Positions 10,876 to 23,365 are shown, counted from the first letter of the stretch. The stretch: DNA of 64,000 nucleotides from Narthecium ossifragum (GCA_963920575.1 OY986964.1:34269825-34333824); one strand, 5' to 3'. Numbers and translations are program-made. Notes: generated by a model not told the origin, from the sequence alone.

Positions 10876-13800
10876 TCTATTATATAAGGAATGACGGTTT
10901 TTGAAATGTCCCCCCTATAAAACATAAAGAGTGGTCAGGATTTGCCTACAAACACATCCAATGGCTGTGATTCCATGATCAGTTTTAAGATCCGCAGCGA
11001 AAAATTCACTCCCGCCCAAATTTCCCGCCCAAGCCACGCTTCAGCTGCCCAAGCTACATTTTTTCCCACGCCCGCCGTAGAGAGAGAGAAGAGAGAGAGG
11101 AGAGGAGAGCCCCATCCTCTTCCTCTCCCCCGTCCCCTCTCCGCCCCCTCTCCCTCTCTCCCTCTCTCCCCCGTCCCCTCCCCGTCCCCTCTCCCATCCT
11201 CTCCCCCGTCCCCTCCCCGTCCCCTCTCCCTCTCCCCCTCACCCATCCCCTCTCCACCTACCATCCCCTCTCCAGCTCAGGACAGAGAAAGCGAATGGAG
11301 ACAGGGAGCGGGTACCATAACCCCCCTCCCCTTCATCTCCAACCTGCTCTCTCTTTGCCTCTCCCATCCCTCATCCGCCGACCTCGCCAAAGCTGCCATC
11401 GACGCCGACCTCGCCCAGCCCGCCGACCTCGACCAAGCCGCCATCGACCACGCCCCACGCCGCCGTCGACCTCGCCCTACCCGCTGTCGAACGCCGTCGA
11501 CCTCTCCCAATCCGCCATTGACCACGCCCCGGCCACCGCCGACCTCGCCCAGCCCGCCGTCGAACGCCGTCGAGCTCGCCCAACCCGCCATCGGCCATAC
11601 GATCCACGATATGTTTTTTTTTTCTTTCTTTTTTTTGACTCGTTTTTATCCTTCCCACCCCTCTGCCTTACAGGCGACCATCTCTCTCATCTTCAACCTG
11701 CCATCGACCACGCCCCACGCCGCCACCGACCTTGCCGACCTCGCTGACCTTGCCGACCTCGCCGAACCCGCCGTCGGCCACAAGATCCACGAACGTCGTC
11801 GATCCACGGTATGTTTTTTTCCTTTCTTTCTTTTCTTTTGACTCTTTTTGATCCAGCGATTTGAAGTTTATTCTTCGGTTCTTGAGTTCTCTTTTTGATT
11901 GGTTTTTGTTGGCCGACAGGTTTTTTTTGTTATTCTTCTCATCTTCTTTAGTTCTTCTTTTTGATTTATTCTTCTCTTGAGTTCTTCTTCTTGATTTCTT
12001 CTTCTCTTGAGTTCTTCTTCTTCTTGATTTCTTTCTCTTGAGTTCTTCTTCTCATCTTCTTCTCTATGATGTTATGCTAGATTGCACTATGTTTTTTCAC
12101 ACTGTTCTTCCTCTCTCAAAGTTCTAATCTTTAGTCATAAAAAAACCAATTTTTTAGTTTGCATTGTAGCATCGATTCCTTTTAGTTTTGGTTTTTCCAC
12201 CTTCTCTTCTCTTATTGATGTCGCGAGCATCGATTCCTTTTAGCAAGTACTTCTAGAAATAAATGTACCTCTAGATCAAACATAGGCTACTATCAAAAAA
12301 TTTCAAACTCCACCATATACATTTATGGAAAACTTCCCATGTTTGATTTTCTGGAAAACTCCACCGTATAGCCCCAAAAGAAAGTTTTTGATTTTCTCAT
12401 CATTTTGGAAAACTTCCCATGTTTCTTAAATATTCTGAAATAAGGATGCAGAGCGATCTTAGCCTTTGGTTTCCTAATTTGGATCTTTATGTCTCTCATC
12501 TCTTCTTCCAAACTTCTCTTGGACATCAGGAAAATAAATGGCATTTGACTCCCACATACATTTCTGGAAGAGCTTCCAGCACATGTCGAACAAGTTTTTC
12601 ATCTACATCTACTATTTATGGGCTGGTGTACATAAGCAACTTCCAGGATTTCTTGATGATCATAGCATAAATGTGTTCAGCAGGGTTAACTCATTTGATT
12701 CTTATGGAATCACTCTTATGGAATACTGGTAGATTCATGAAGTTCAAGCTAGAAAAGAATAACTCATTTGGTTCCAATCACTGTGCAGGGTCTTTAATGT
12801 CCACTTCCAGGATCTGTTTGATATGATGCAATCCTCAGACACTATGCTTCTTTTTGTTTTTGGATCTGTTGTGAGTTACTTATTTGGTTATTGTTTCCAA
12901 AGGCTTCTACTCCTTTTTAGATGAAATGTTAGTAATCATAAACATGGAGGTCAAATTAGTTGGTGGCAGAGCATTAATCATGAAGGACACAATTTCAGTA
13001 CATTGTAGTCATATATGCCAATCATATTGATTTTTTTTAATTGCATCGTTTGCCAAGTTCAAAACCAATTTCTTATCTGTTTTTTAGTATTCATTTTGTG
13101 TGTTTAGTTCTTCACTGTGTCTGTGTGTAATGGTACCGAATGTGGCAAGTGTCTTGATTGTTGGTTTGTGGAACTTAAAATTCACAATCTTTGTAGTTGC
13201 TTACCTTTTTTCATTTTACTAATTGGCGTATTATGAATATCACATTTGATCATATCTTAGTGATTCAATAACGGATGGTGGTGACATAATGTCATTTTTA
13301 TTAGAAAAGGATTGGAATTATTTGTGCTGGTTTGGCGTGTTTATTATGAATATCACATTTCACACTTCATTCTTTAAACGCATGTCCACCTATTGCTAGA
13401 GCTATAACTCTAGCAGTTATGTCTAACTTTTCTCATAATGCGATTAGTGCTCCTCCGTATTTCTGGCTGTTGGTCGTTGATAGATTGGTGATTATTCATT
13501 ATCTTGAAGATCTGATAAGAATTTCTTACTTTGAATACTGTTTTCATTTTTGCAATTTTGTCTATCAATCTAATCTTTAATCTCCTTTTCAGTCATCGTT
13601 ATGGAGCAACATTCGGCAAAAACTACTTATTCGACTGTTTGACTGCCACAGTTGATGAAATTCATAAAGTTCAAGCTAGAAAGTTGAAGCTGGAGTTTCG
13701 GTTCCAATCACTGTGGAGACATGTATGATGGTAATTAGATGTCAAGTTGATAGAATAGAGAAATGTTGATATCTGATGATGGTATAAGAATCGTATGGCA

Positions 13801-14944
13801 AAAGGCTGTTAAACAAATATTTACAACAATAACTTACTGATTCTGAAGTTGTTTGGTTGCTGCTGTTATTGGTAATACTATGTTGCTTAGAGATTAGATA
13901 TTAGCCAATTCTTTAGAAGATTGGGTCATTAGGATCAGATAGAGTCATTACATAGATGGTTATTGAATCCTGTGATGAATTTGTGACTTTATGGATGATT
14001 AAGCTACACAGTTAGATTGTACTAAGGACTTGCGAAATGAAGTTTGCACTATTGCCCAGCCCAAATAATGAACTAGGCAAAAGATGGCATTGTGCTAAAT
14101 ATGAATCGTCTCACTTTTCCGGACGAGCTTGATTAATATTTTGTTATTGTGCAAACTTAAAATTTGCCAGTCTTATGCTTATTTCCCAATGTGAAATGCA
14201 TCGCAAGTTACAAAAGGCCAGTTACTAACTATGCAATGGTTTATAGATTGGATTTTTTTCTCAAGGATTACATTAATGTAAATATCAATTCTTTTGGTGA
14301 GTTAAAGTATAATGGGTTGTATTTTATTGATTAGTTGAGATCATCGATGATGGTACTCGACATCCTCAAATCTCTAAGTAACTGCTTTTACTGGTTGGGA
14401 ACGGACTACCCATTATAAGTTAGAATATAAGTGAATTAAGCTCAAATGTAAGCAAATGGAATTGTGACATATAAGCTACAGATCTAAACTCACAGAATGT
14501 AACATGCTCATCTTATGAGTATGTAATAGATTAAATCTGACAAATAGCTTAGGGAGACCTATCGACGTGGAGCAATAGGGGAAATGAGCATGTAGGGAAA
14601 GCGCATATGCCATGTGGTTAGCAGGCCTAGAGTTAAAAAGAGAAAAAACCAACGGTTAGATTTTGCTAGCCCTGGAGTTGGATTATTGTGAGATTAGAAT
14701 ATCTGTATTTTTGTTTTTTCTTTGAAGTTGTGGTTTGTGAGGGATAATGTTGTATTTGAGGATAATATGGTTTGTAAAGTTTGTGGGGACAAGGTTTGTC
14801 CCGGGGACAAAGTTTGTGAGGGATAATATTGTATTTGAGGAATAATGTTGCACTTATAAGGTTTGCCTCGGTACAGGTGAGGTTCTACCGAAATTTTTTG
14901 AAAAAACTCTATATATCCGTGACGTAGGCACGGACATTCCCTAG
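10876..14944 (+). mobile_element. Non-autonomous Helitron, 4.07 kb
   Basis: It starts TCTATTATATAAGGA right after an A and ends CCCTAG right before a T, as Helitrons inserting at AT do. A perfect 5-bp hairpin (CCGTG, 7-base loop, CACGG) sits a few bases before the terminal CTAG. The ends are fixed independently because the 3' LTR of the host element lacks this DNA. There is no Rep/helicase ORF. The first 900 bp are C/T-rich with GCC-GAC-type repeats (11360-11800). The middle carries short open fragments with a repeated word group (GTTCAAGCTAGAAA at about 12741 and 13666), perhaps captured exons. No source gene was recognised. Confidence 0.85.
10940..11840. repeat. Pyrimidine/GCC-GAC-rich low-complexity block inside the Helitron
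   Basis: CCCCTCTCC runs (about 11110-11275) are followed by repeated words such as GACCTCGCC and CACGCC (11380-11790). Open frames on both strands here are low-complexity (Pro/Ser/Arg or Gly/Arg/Glu) and do not look like real proteins. Confidence 0.7.
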
Positions 14945-15749
14945 TATATATATATGGGTTGCATACGGTGGAAGGGCTCTCTCTCGGCTGCTACAGAAAA
15001 AAACAGAGGAATAGTGCAAGGTTGCTCCCGGTGCGGTAATGAAGAACAGAGGACAGAGGAGTACGGCTCCCGGCTAAATGAAGAATTAAGGGAGATATAG
15101 ATCAGACCGGCAGAGAAAGAGAAAGTGAGGGAGAGAAGAGAGTTGACCGGTTGCCGTGAGAGAGGAAAGAGAAGTAGAGAGAGGAGAGCCACGGAAGTGA
15201 GAGAAGGGAGAGAATAAGAGAGTTGACCGGGTGAGAGAAAAGGAAATCATTGACCGGCTAAGAGAGAGAGAGAGAGGCCGTGAGGGAGTTGATGAGGGAA
15301 GAGGGCTTGATGCCTCTCGGCAGATCCCGAGAAAGAAGAGTGAGAAAAAGAATAAGAGAAGTTGAGGAAGAGAGGTCTGATCGGTGAAAAGACAGAGAGT
15401 AGAGAGGTGAGCGGTGAAAGAACAGTAGAGAAGAAGAAGAGAGGGTGCGTGGAGGCAATCAATCAAGAAAAGCAGAGCCGCGGACCGTGATTTAAGGAGT
15501 CGAGCAAGTGCGAGGACGACGGCGTGTATCTGAGGAGTCAGTATAGTGAGTCGTGTTAACTTGTGTACACGGTACTCTTGCTTTTTAGTGGATTGATTTG
15601 GCCTGGTCCTTCATTGGACCCGTGGTTTTTTCCCGTGAGGGTTTTTCCACGTTAAAAATCATGTGTCTTCATTCTTGTGCAGTTTGATTTATTTTATATC
15701 TATGCTTCCGCGTATTTTGGGTAATTTGTGGAGTCTATTTAATTTCAAT

Positions 15750-15763
15750 TGGTATCAGAGCAG
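15750..15763 (+). other. Primer binding site (initiator tRNA-Met)
   Basis: TGGTATCAGAGCAG, two bases after the 5' LTR end, is the classic copia primer binding site complementary to the 3' end of initiator methionine tRNA. Confidence 0.92.
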
Positions 15764-15830
15764 TACTTTCTATAATTGCTAGACTTTAAGGCTAGAAGAC
15801 AGAAAGTGATCCTAGCGACATTTAGTACCC

Positions 15831-17783
15831 ATGGATTTACCCCGAGAAGGAGGTTCTTCTGGTAGGCCACCTTTATTTGATGGTTCTAATTATGCCTATT
15901 GGAAAGCCCGTATGACCATCTTTCTAAAATCCCTTGATGATAAAGTTTGGATGTCTGTTATGTCAGGTTGGACTCACCCTACTATTACTATAGATAATGT
16001 GACTGGACCTAAACCTTTTACTTCCTGGGATAAGAAGGAATTGGAAGAGAGTGGATGGAATAATAAAGCAATGAATGCTATTCATACTGCTTTGACTGTT
16101 GAAGAGTTTAGGAGAGTTTCCACCTGTACGGTTGCTAGGGATGCATGGCGCATACTTGAAGTTACCCATGAGGGTACCTCTTCGATTAAAGTTGCTAAGC
16201 TTCAATGTCTTATTACTTCTTTTGAACTTCTGCGTATGGATGAGCATGAATCTTTTGATCAATTTTATGCTAAGTTGAGTGATATTGTTAACTCTTGTCA
16301 TAATCTTGGTGAACCTATGTCAAAATCCAAAATTGTTAGGAAGATTTTGAGATCTCTGCCTGAAAGATTTAGGCCTAAAGTTGCTGCTATTGAGGAAAGT
16401 AGGGATATTGACAATACTGATGTTGATGATCTAGTTGGTGCATTACAGACTTATGAAACTACTTTTGAGCGTCCTAAAAAACAGAAAAACCTTGCTTTAA
16501 AGGTTAATAGAGATTCTGACAGTGACTCTAGTGATTCTGAGGAGATGACTGTGTTGACCAAGCGTCTTAAGGAGATTATGAGAAAGAAAAATCTAAAAAC
16601 CTTAGTGCTAGATCAAGGCAAGAACGATAGAGAATTTTCTAAAAGCTCTAATGATAGAAAAACTGATGAAAAGTTTGAAAGGAAATATCGTGCTAAGACA
16701 GTGAGGTGCTATGAGTGTCATGGAATGGATCACATTGCTAAGGATTGTCCTAGTAAAAATGATATTAGAAACAAGAACAAAAGAAGTAAAGCATTGAAAG
16801 TGACTTGGGATGACACTGATTCTTCTGACTCTAATGAGGATGAGTATGAGTATGATGATTCGAATAATTTTATTTCTTTTTCTGCAATTATTAATAATGC
16901 TTATTGTTCTATTGATGACATTGATTCTGAGTCTGATGATGATTTAGTTGATAAAGATGCTGAGACTATTCGTGCCCTATATAAAAAAGTCAATAATGCT
17001 TACAATGATTTGGCTGACAAGTATGATGAGTTGAAGAAATCTAGATCTGAATTGAAAAGAATACTTAAAGTTTCTGACAAAGAACGAGTTGTTGTTGAAC
17101 TTGAGTTGACTAAAGCAAAATCTGAAAATGACTCTCTTCAAGTTGAACTTGAAAAATGCCGAAAAGACTTGCATGATTCCCAAGTGTCAATAACTGAACT
17201 AGTTGATAAAGTTAAATCTTCTGAAGAAAAACTCAATGGTTCTAATCAATTGGTCGAGAAGATGAATGCAGGTTCACAAAAATTGGATGAAATATTGGGA
17301 GCTCAAAGGACCAGCCCTGCAAAATTTGGATTGGGCTATGTTGGTGAGTCCTCTAATTCTAGAGGCAAAGGTATATTAAACTCCTCCACAGTTAAGTTTA
17401 TTAGAGCTGAAAATACTTTACCTATTATGAGTGTTTCTTCTCATGCTATGCCTAAAAGAAAATTTCCTACTTGTCATTTTTGTGGTAAAGTAGGACATAT
17501 TAGGCCTTTTTGCTATAAGCTTATTGGGTTTCCTACTTCTATGAATTTCACCAAGCATGTGCCTGTGAGGCGAACTCAGTACTTTCATAACAGGTTTCCT
17601 ACAACTTCTAATTCAAATTCTTTCTACATGCCTGGTATGCCTAACCATGTTAGTAATGTAAGACATGTGAAAACAAGCTCAGTTTGGGTTAGGAAGAGTG
17701 ATTTGAGAGCCTCAATATCTAGTTCTCTTATGCATACCCTTGATGTCCGAAGGACCTCTCAGGGTGCTTCTCGCAGTGAATGA
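15831..17783 (+). CDS. Copia-type Gag protein of the TR-GAG element
   Basis: An intact 650-residue ORF with a good start context (CCATGG). The N-terminus (PPLFDGSNYAYWKARM and following, residues 15-215) is the UBN2-type copia Gag domain. The first CCHC knuckle, CYECHGMDHIAKDC, is at residue 293. Acidic and coiled-coil segments (about 330-480, rich in Leu/Lys/Glu heptads) follow. The second knuckle, CHFCGKVGHIRPFC, is at residue 548. The C-terminus contains VWVRKSDL, a motif that in autonomous relatives leads into the protease. Here the frame stops about 25 residues later, before any protease motif. Gag should form virus-like particles and package RNA; enzymes must come in trans. AT-rich codon use differs from nearby host genes. 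Confidence 0.92.
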   Translation: MDLPREGGSSGRPPLFDGSNYAYWKARMTIFLKSLDDKVWMSVMSGWTHPTITIDNVTGPKPFTSWDKKELEESGWNNKAMNAIHTALTVEEFRRVSTCTVARDAWRILEVTHEGTSSIKVAKLQCLITSFELLRMDEHESFDQFYAKLSDIVNSCHNLGEPMSKSKIVRKILRSLPERFRPKVAAIEESRDIDNTDVDDLVGALQTYETTFERPKKQKNLALKVNRDSDSDSSDSEEMTVLTKRLKEIMRKKNLKTLVLDQGKNDREFSKSSNDRKTDEKFERKYRAKTVRCYECHGMDHIAKDCPSKNDIRNKNKRSKALKVTWDDTDSSDSNEDEYEYDDSNNFISFSAIINNAYCSIDDIDSESDDDLVDKDAETIRALYKKVNNAYNDLADKYDELKKSRSELKRILKVSDKERVVVELELTKAKSENDSLQVELEKCRKDLHDSQVSITELVDKVKSSEEKLNGSNQLVEKMNAGSQKLDEILGAQRTSPAKFGLGYVGESSNSRGKGILNSSTVKFIRAENTLPIMSVSSHAMPKRKFPTCHFCGKVGHIRPFCYKLIGFPTSMNFTKHVPVRRTQYFHNRFPTTSNSNSFYMPGMPNHVSNVRHVKTSSVWVRKSDLRASISSSLMHTLDVRRTSQGASRSE

Positions 17784-19111
17784 TTTTCTCATCTAGCTAT
17801 AAACTAGGCTGTATTAATGCATATCTTTTCCTAGTTTATGGTTTTCTGCTAGTTAGGATATTTTTGTTTTTTTTAAGAAAATAAATAAATAAAAACTTTG
17901 ATGTTTCTATCTTCGTGATTGCATAAATGATAAACATACATTGTCTCTGGATACTTTTTGTCATCTTTAGGATAGATGTGCATAGAATTGTTGGTCATGT
18001 GGCGGTACTCTAATTTTGATACTTATTTTCTGGACATTCAGTTCATGATATTTAATCTAGTGCACAACTTTTGTATGTGGTGCCTTGCTCACAACCTTGA
18101 GGATAGAAAATCGGGTTACCCTCCTTATATCATTTTAAATTATCCGCCCTATTTTGTCCACATTTTATGGGGACTGAAATTTTTAGGGGTGATAATCTCA
18201 ACACAAGCCCCTAATGCTATGTGCTAAGGATAACCCTATATGTTTGTGGAAAAGGCTGCCGGGAAATGAGAGTGAAGCTTCCCATTGTGTGAATGTGCAA
18301 TGATCACTTCACTTGTTATTCAAAAAAAAAAAAGGCAAAAAAAAAAAAAAGGGAGAAGGCTGCCTCCCCATGAGTGAAGCCGTCACAATGCTATTGGGGC
18401 CTTTTACACTGATCATGAAGGGTTTTGGCTTGAGTTTAGAGTCCTTATTAGTCGAGGTCTCCATAATCTACGTACAATCCCCTGGTTGATAACCCGAGTT
18501 TTTATCTTTCAAGTAGTTGTGGACAGTGCATTGTGTATTTGAAAGTCTCACACACTCACTCATGTCTGGCTGTCCACTATATGTATCAATTTTCTGAGTA
18601 TTTTGTCCTATGACGATTTATTCTTATGCATACTATGTCTATGTGATGATTGAAAAGTGATTCAGTATTTGGTTGAGGTAATGTTTATTCTTACTGCATA
18701 CAAGGCTTGTACTCAAGAGAATTCTATTTTTTCCTATGTCCATTTAGCAACTCTCATGATTTGGATTATTCTGCGTCATTTTTGTCTTCTGTGCTGGATT
18801 TTATCCCCAGTTTACCTTCCTTTTATTATTTCTTGTACCCCTTTGGTCAATCTGTGACAAAAAGGGGGAGTAGTATATCGTGGTATGTTGCTGATTTGAG
18901 GGGGAGCTGAATATATATATATTATGCTTAATGTTGCTGACTTGAGGGGGAGCTGATATATATATTTTGTTTAATTGATTTTATCTTCACAATGCATTTC
19001 ACGGGTATTCTTGTGTGCTGCATGTGCAGGTGACATGTTCATATTAGTTCTTGTATTGAAACATATTAGGGTGTTTTGTATCTAGCTTTATGGTTTTGTC
19101 ACAAAATTGCC
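17784..19111 (+). other. Non-coding interior of the TR-GAG element with repeated polypurine-like tracts
   Basis: No pol domain was found in any frame. A-rich runs occur at 18321-18350. Tracts AAAGGGGGAG at 18861 and GAGGGGGAGCTG at about 18897 and 18944 precede the functional-looking tract at 19112. Confidence 0.75.
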
Positions 19112-19121
19112 AAAGGGGGAG
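19112..19121 (+). other. Polypurine tract
   Basis: AAAGGGGGAG lies two bases before the 3' LTR, the expected place for plus-strand priming. Confidence 0.85.
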
Positions 19122-19731
19122 ATTGTAAGGAATCATGTCTAGATTCCATATTTATTGACAATTTTGTTGATTTAATCTTGAAATTAATTAGATTTGTATT
19201 ATGGTTCATACAAGACTAATTGAAGATAAATTGGATCAAGTGGGATCAAATTGGCTCAAGTCAGATCAAGTTAATGACAAAGTTTAATCACTGCCGTTGG
19301 ATTGGAGAGAAGCGGAATCGGACGGCTTGGATAGATAACTTAGTTGATATATATATATATATATTGCATACGGTGGAAGGGCTCTCTCTCGGCTGCTACA
19401 GAAAAAAACAGAGGAATAGTGCAAGGTTGCTCCCGGTGCGGCAATGAAGAACAGAGGATAGAGGAGTACGGCTCCCGGCTAAATGAAGAATTAAGGGAGA
19501 TATAGATCAGACCGGCAGAGAAAGAGAAAGTGAGGGAGAGAAGAGAGTTGACCGGTTGCCATGAGAGAGGAAAGAGAAGTAGAGAGAGGAGAGCCACGGA
19601 AGTGAGAGAAGGGAGAGAATAAGAGAGTTGACCGGGTGAGAGAAAAGGAAATCATTGACCGGCTAAGGGCATGTTTGGTTGACAAAAGTGGGGGTGGAGT
19701 GGCTGGACTAGCAGCACTCCCTACACTTGAA

Positions 19732-19744
19732 GCTGTTTGGTTGG
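19732..19744 (+). other. Subterminal TIR-like motif, left end of Harbinger
   Basis: GCTGTTTGGTTGG, 65 bases inside the left end, is the exact reverse complement of the motif repeated near the right end (24492 and 24546). It is a candidate transposase binding site. Confidence 0.5.
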
Positions 19745-20337
19745 ACATCAAGTGGAGGGAGTGGGTGGACTAAAAGGCTCTACTCAGCCATTTGACTCTG
19801 GCAAAAAAAATGCCAGAGTCGGCTGAGTGGAGTGGGAGACGATTCAAAAATACCGAATCAGTCCCCCACTCTACACCCCACTCGCCCGCCCACTCGAGAC
19901 ATCTGTCCCGAGAGTCCAAAAACACAACTCGGGCTAGGGTTTCTCCTCACCCCCCCCCCCCCTCATCTCCTCTCCGCCGGATCTCTCCGACATTTCTCTT
20001 CATCATCTCCTCTCCATCGGGTCTCTCCGGTGAGCAGCCCACCTTCTCTCCGTCGGCTCCCTCCAGTGTGTTGTTTTCCTCACCGTCTCCTCTCCATTGG
20101 CGGCGATCTCCGGAGTTTTTGCTCGCCATCTCCTCTCCGTCGGCGTCTCTCCTCACCGTATCCTCTCCGTTGGCGGCTATATCCGGCGTGTTCTCTCCGG
20201 CGTCTCTCCTCACCGGATCTGCTCAGGTTAGATCTATGGCTTTGTTTTATTTTTTTTTGGTATATGTGCTTGGATTTATGAATTCTCTTCTTTACTTGAG
20301 CCTTTTCCATGTAACGAGATTTGTTTGGATCTATGGA

Positions 20338-21060
20338 TTTGTTGCATTTTTCTTGGATCTATGGATTTGTTTTATTTTTCTTGGATCTACGGATTTTTCT
20401 CATGGTGGTTTTCTTGGTTTGGATCTATGGATTTGTAACGAGATTTGTTTGGATCTATGAAACCCCCGTTTTGTGAGCTTTCCTTTCTCTTCTCAGCAAA
20501 AGATTTCGAACCAAAACGCAGTTTCTCATAAGAAGATCACCTTGTTTTTAATCAAAGAAGCAGCTGTTTCAATTAGACCCCCTTCCTCTTCATTCTTTGC
20601 TTTCCAGTATGCACCAAACTCTCCTCTAGTGACTGATTTGTTCCTCCGATATATAACTGCAACAATCTATGGATTTGTTTCATTTTTCTTGGATCTATGG
20701 ATTTGTTTTATTTTTCTTGGATCTACGGATTTTTCTCATGGTGGTTTTCTTGGTTTGGATCTATGGATTTGTAACGAGATTTGTTTGGATTGATGAAACC
20801 CCTGTTTTGTGAGCTTTCCTTTCTCTTCTCAGCAAAAGATTTCGAACCAAAACGCAGTTTCTCAGAAGAAGATCACCTTGTTTTTAATCAAAGAAGCAGC
20901 TATTTCAATTAGACCCCCTTCCTCTTCATTCTTTGCTTTCCAGTATGCAGCAAACTCTCCTCTAGTGACTGATTTGTTCCTCCGATATATAACTGCAACA
21001 ATCTATGGATTTGTAACGAGATTTGTTTCGTTCTATGAAACCCCAGTTCTGTGAGCTTTT
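20338..21060. repeat. 336-bp tandem duplication inside the Harbinger element
   Basis: Copy 1 spans about 20338-20673 and copy 2 about 20674-21009. A short third start runs to about 21060. Copies are nearly identical and hold matching short open frames that are not protein-like. Confidence 0.85.
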
Positions 21061-21897
21061 ATTGTGAGAACTTTTATTCTTTGCTTCCCAGTATGCATCA
21101 AAGAAGCAGCTGTAACTTTTATTGTGAGAAAGCTGATCTTGCACATGTGATTATGTGAACTAGGGACATGTATTTTCTTGTTAATAATCTTTGTAGGCCT
21201 TATCTGTTACCTTCTTTTCTTGAGCCTTTTCCATGTAACGAGTTATAAGGCTTGATCTGAGTAGAGTTATAAGACTTGGAATTAATCTTGATATTTATTG
21301 ACATATAATTCGTGCTCACTGGAGTTTATGAAGTCTATTATTAGTTCTTGAGTTCTTCTTAAGTTTTTTTCTGTTTCATGATGTTGGGAGATTGAGCAAG
21401 CTACTCTGTTTCTGAGTAGAGTTATTTTTCTGTTTCTGATGATTCTGTCAAGGTTGAGCCTTAGGTGACATACTAGTTCTACTCTGTTATATGTATAACA
21501 TGCTGCAAAATGCAGTCACTGTTTGATTGAGCAAAATGCATAACATGCTGCAAAATGCAGTCACTGTTTCACTATTTAATTCTGTAGCATCATACTAGTT
21601 CTACTCTCCAAAAAATGTACTTATCTGTGCTCCATGAGGTTTAATGATCATATAATCCTGAAACCCTAATTCATTGTGTTTTTAATTCATTGTGTTGTGT
21701 TAATTCCTTGTGTAGAAGAGCTGTGTTTCAATATTCCTTGTGTAGAAGAGCTGTGTTTTAATTCATTGTGTTGTGTTAATTCCTTGTGTATAAAATGGTG
21801 GCATGATCTTCCCCCTGTGTGTTGTTTATAGAAGCTTTTATCTATAGATATGAATTCTCCAATATTAAATATGGTAGTTGGTTATGTTTATTATTAG

Positions 21898-23143
21898 ATG
21901 GATGTCTACGATGAAGAATTGGAGAGGATGCGGGTACTCGCCGTGGTATACGCTGTCGTAGTTATTTTAATTAAAATGTACTACGCACCATGCGATCACA
22001 TTAGCGATATGCCCCGGGAGCATAGAGAGGAGACTAGAAAAAGACACATGGATAGGATTATGAGGGCCGGTGGAGATTATTGTGTCAGTTACATCCGTAT
22101 GGATGTGGATGCATTGAGAGAACTTGCCAACCAAATAAGACTACGACATTTGCTAGAGGACACAGATCATGTAACCGTCGAAGAACAGTTGTGTATTTTT
22201 TTACATATTGTTGGTCACAACACGAAAAATCGAGTGATGCGGACAGAGTTTTTATTGTCCGGGGAAACCATCAGTCGATATTTCAATGCTGTTTTGAAGG
22301 CAATATGTAAACTTCGGGACATCTACATGCATCAACCGGGATCAGCCACGCATCCGGAAATCTTGAACAACCCCACGTATTATCCGTACTTTAAGGTAAT
22401 AATTAATACTAGCTTTTGCAACATCCTTGGGTTGCATCGGTCTTATATGACCAATGGACTTATATGACTTATATGACCAATGGACTTATATGACATGTTG
22501 CTTTCTTCATGTGCATGTAGGATTGTATTGGCCTTATAGATGGCACACATATTCATGCGAACGTCCCAGCAAATAGAATCCTACCGTTCCGTGGTCGGAA
22601 AGGAGTGACTCAAAATGTTTTGGCTGCTTGTACCCCAGACCTCCGATTTACATATGTATTAGCTGGTTGGGAAGGTTCAGCCAATGACTTTACTGTGTTG
22701 AAAGACGCACTTTCGAGACCCTCTCCCGGTGGTTTAAAAACCATCGAAGGTACAAGCACTACCTAATATCTTTGGCATGCGTGCTTTTCCTAATAATGCA
22801 TTTGGTGATGTGTCCATTGATATTAATTGTAGGCAAGTACTACCTTGTTGATGCTGGATACACAACCATGCCTGGTTTCATTGCGCCTTACCGGGGTGTA
22901 AGGTACCATTTGAAAGAGCACTATGGCAATATACCTCGCAATAAGCAAGAGCTCTTCAACCTAAGGCATTCATCGCTTCGGTCGAAAATTGAACGAGCAT
23001 TTGGTTTGCTTAAGAATCGTTTTAAGATTCTAGCGTCTCATCCTTTTTTCCCTTTCGAAACACAAGTTGATCTTGTGCTCGCTTGTTGTATTTTACACAA
23101 CTTTATTAGTAACATTGCTTGTAACCTACAACTATATTCCTAA
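21898..23143 (+). CDS. Harbinger (PIF-type, HARBI1-like) DDE transposase
   Basis: Three exons, 21898-22395, 22521-22749 and 22833-23143, with GT-AG introns and closing phases, give 345 residues. The N-terminal third holds the helix-turn-helix region usual in HARBI1-like proteins (EEQLCIFLHIVGHNTKNR...SGETISRYF). The DDE nuclease domain follows with the expected triad: D173 in GLIDGTHI, D222 in GWEGSANDFTVL and E296 in KIERAFGLLKNRF; LVDAGY is also present. The end after LHNFI is shorter than in many PIF proteins. No stop or frameshift breaks the joined reading frame, so the protein may be active. It cuts and reinserts DNA at TAA/TTA targets. Confidence 0.9.
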
Positions 23144-23365
23144 CATTAGCCTCTTTTTGTGTTGTCGGATCCTGCACTAGTCACAGGATTTGAATTATTG
23201 GGGTTGATAACAATTAGTCTCTTTTTGCTTCTATGATTTGCAAGAACTAGATATTCAGATATTCAGAAATTCTCTTTTTGATAGTTGTTTGGTCATGTGT
23301 CTGCTAAACTTTGGGTGGCTGCAATGTTTAAGAATATATACCATATGGTTGTTACTCCTATTTTA

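Larger units (their letters stand above)
10640..15747 (+). repeat. 5' LTR, split by Helitron
   Basis: LTR sequence lies at 10640-10875 and 14945-15747, starting TGTAAGG and ending TTTCA, and aligns with the 3' LTR. The intervening 4069 bp is a Helitron. Confidence 0.9.

Noticed and set aside
10942..11841. A 299-residue Pro/Ser-rich frame and its Gly/Arg/Glu-rich antisense frames
   Set aside because: Low-complexity translation of a pyrimidine and GCC-GAC repeat inside the Helitron, open because the repeat lacks stop codons in several frames.
14941..15466. Overlapping Ser/Leu-rich minus-strand frames, seen again at 19340-19751 and 24528-24883
   Set aside because: They are translations of GA-rich LTR sequence, present once per LTR copy; not genes.
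19792..20460. A 222-residue frame near the left end of the Harbinger element
   Set aside because: Made of repeated leader-like pyrimidine and GGATCTATGGATTTG sequence with no domain. It was considered as the missing MYB/SANT ORF, but it has no Trp-containing SANT pattern.
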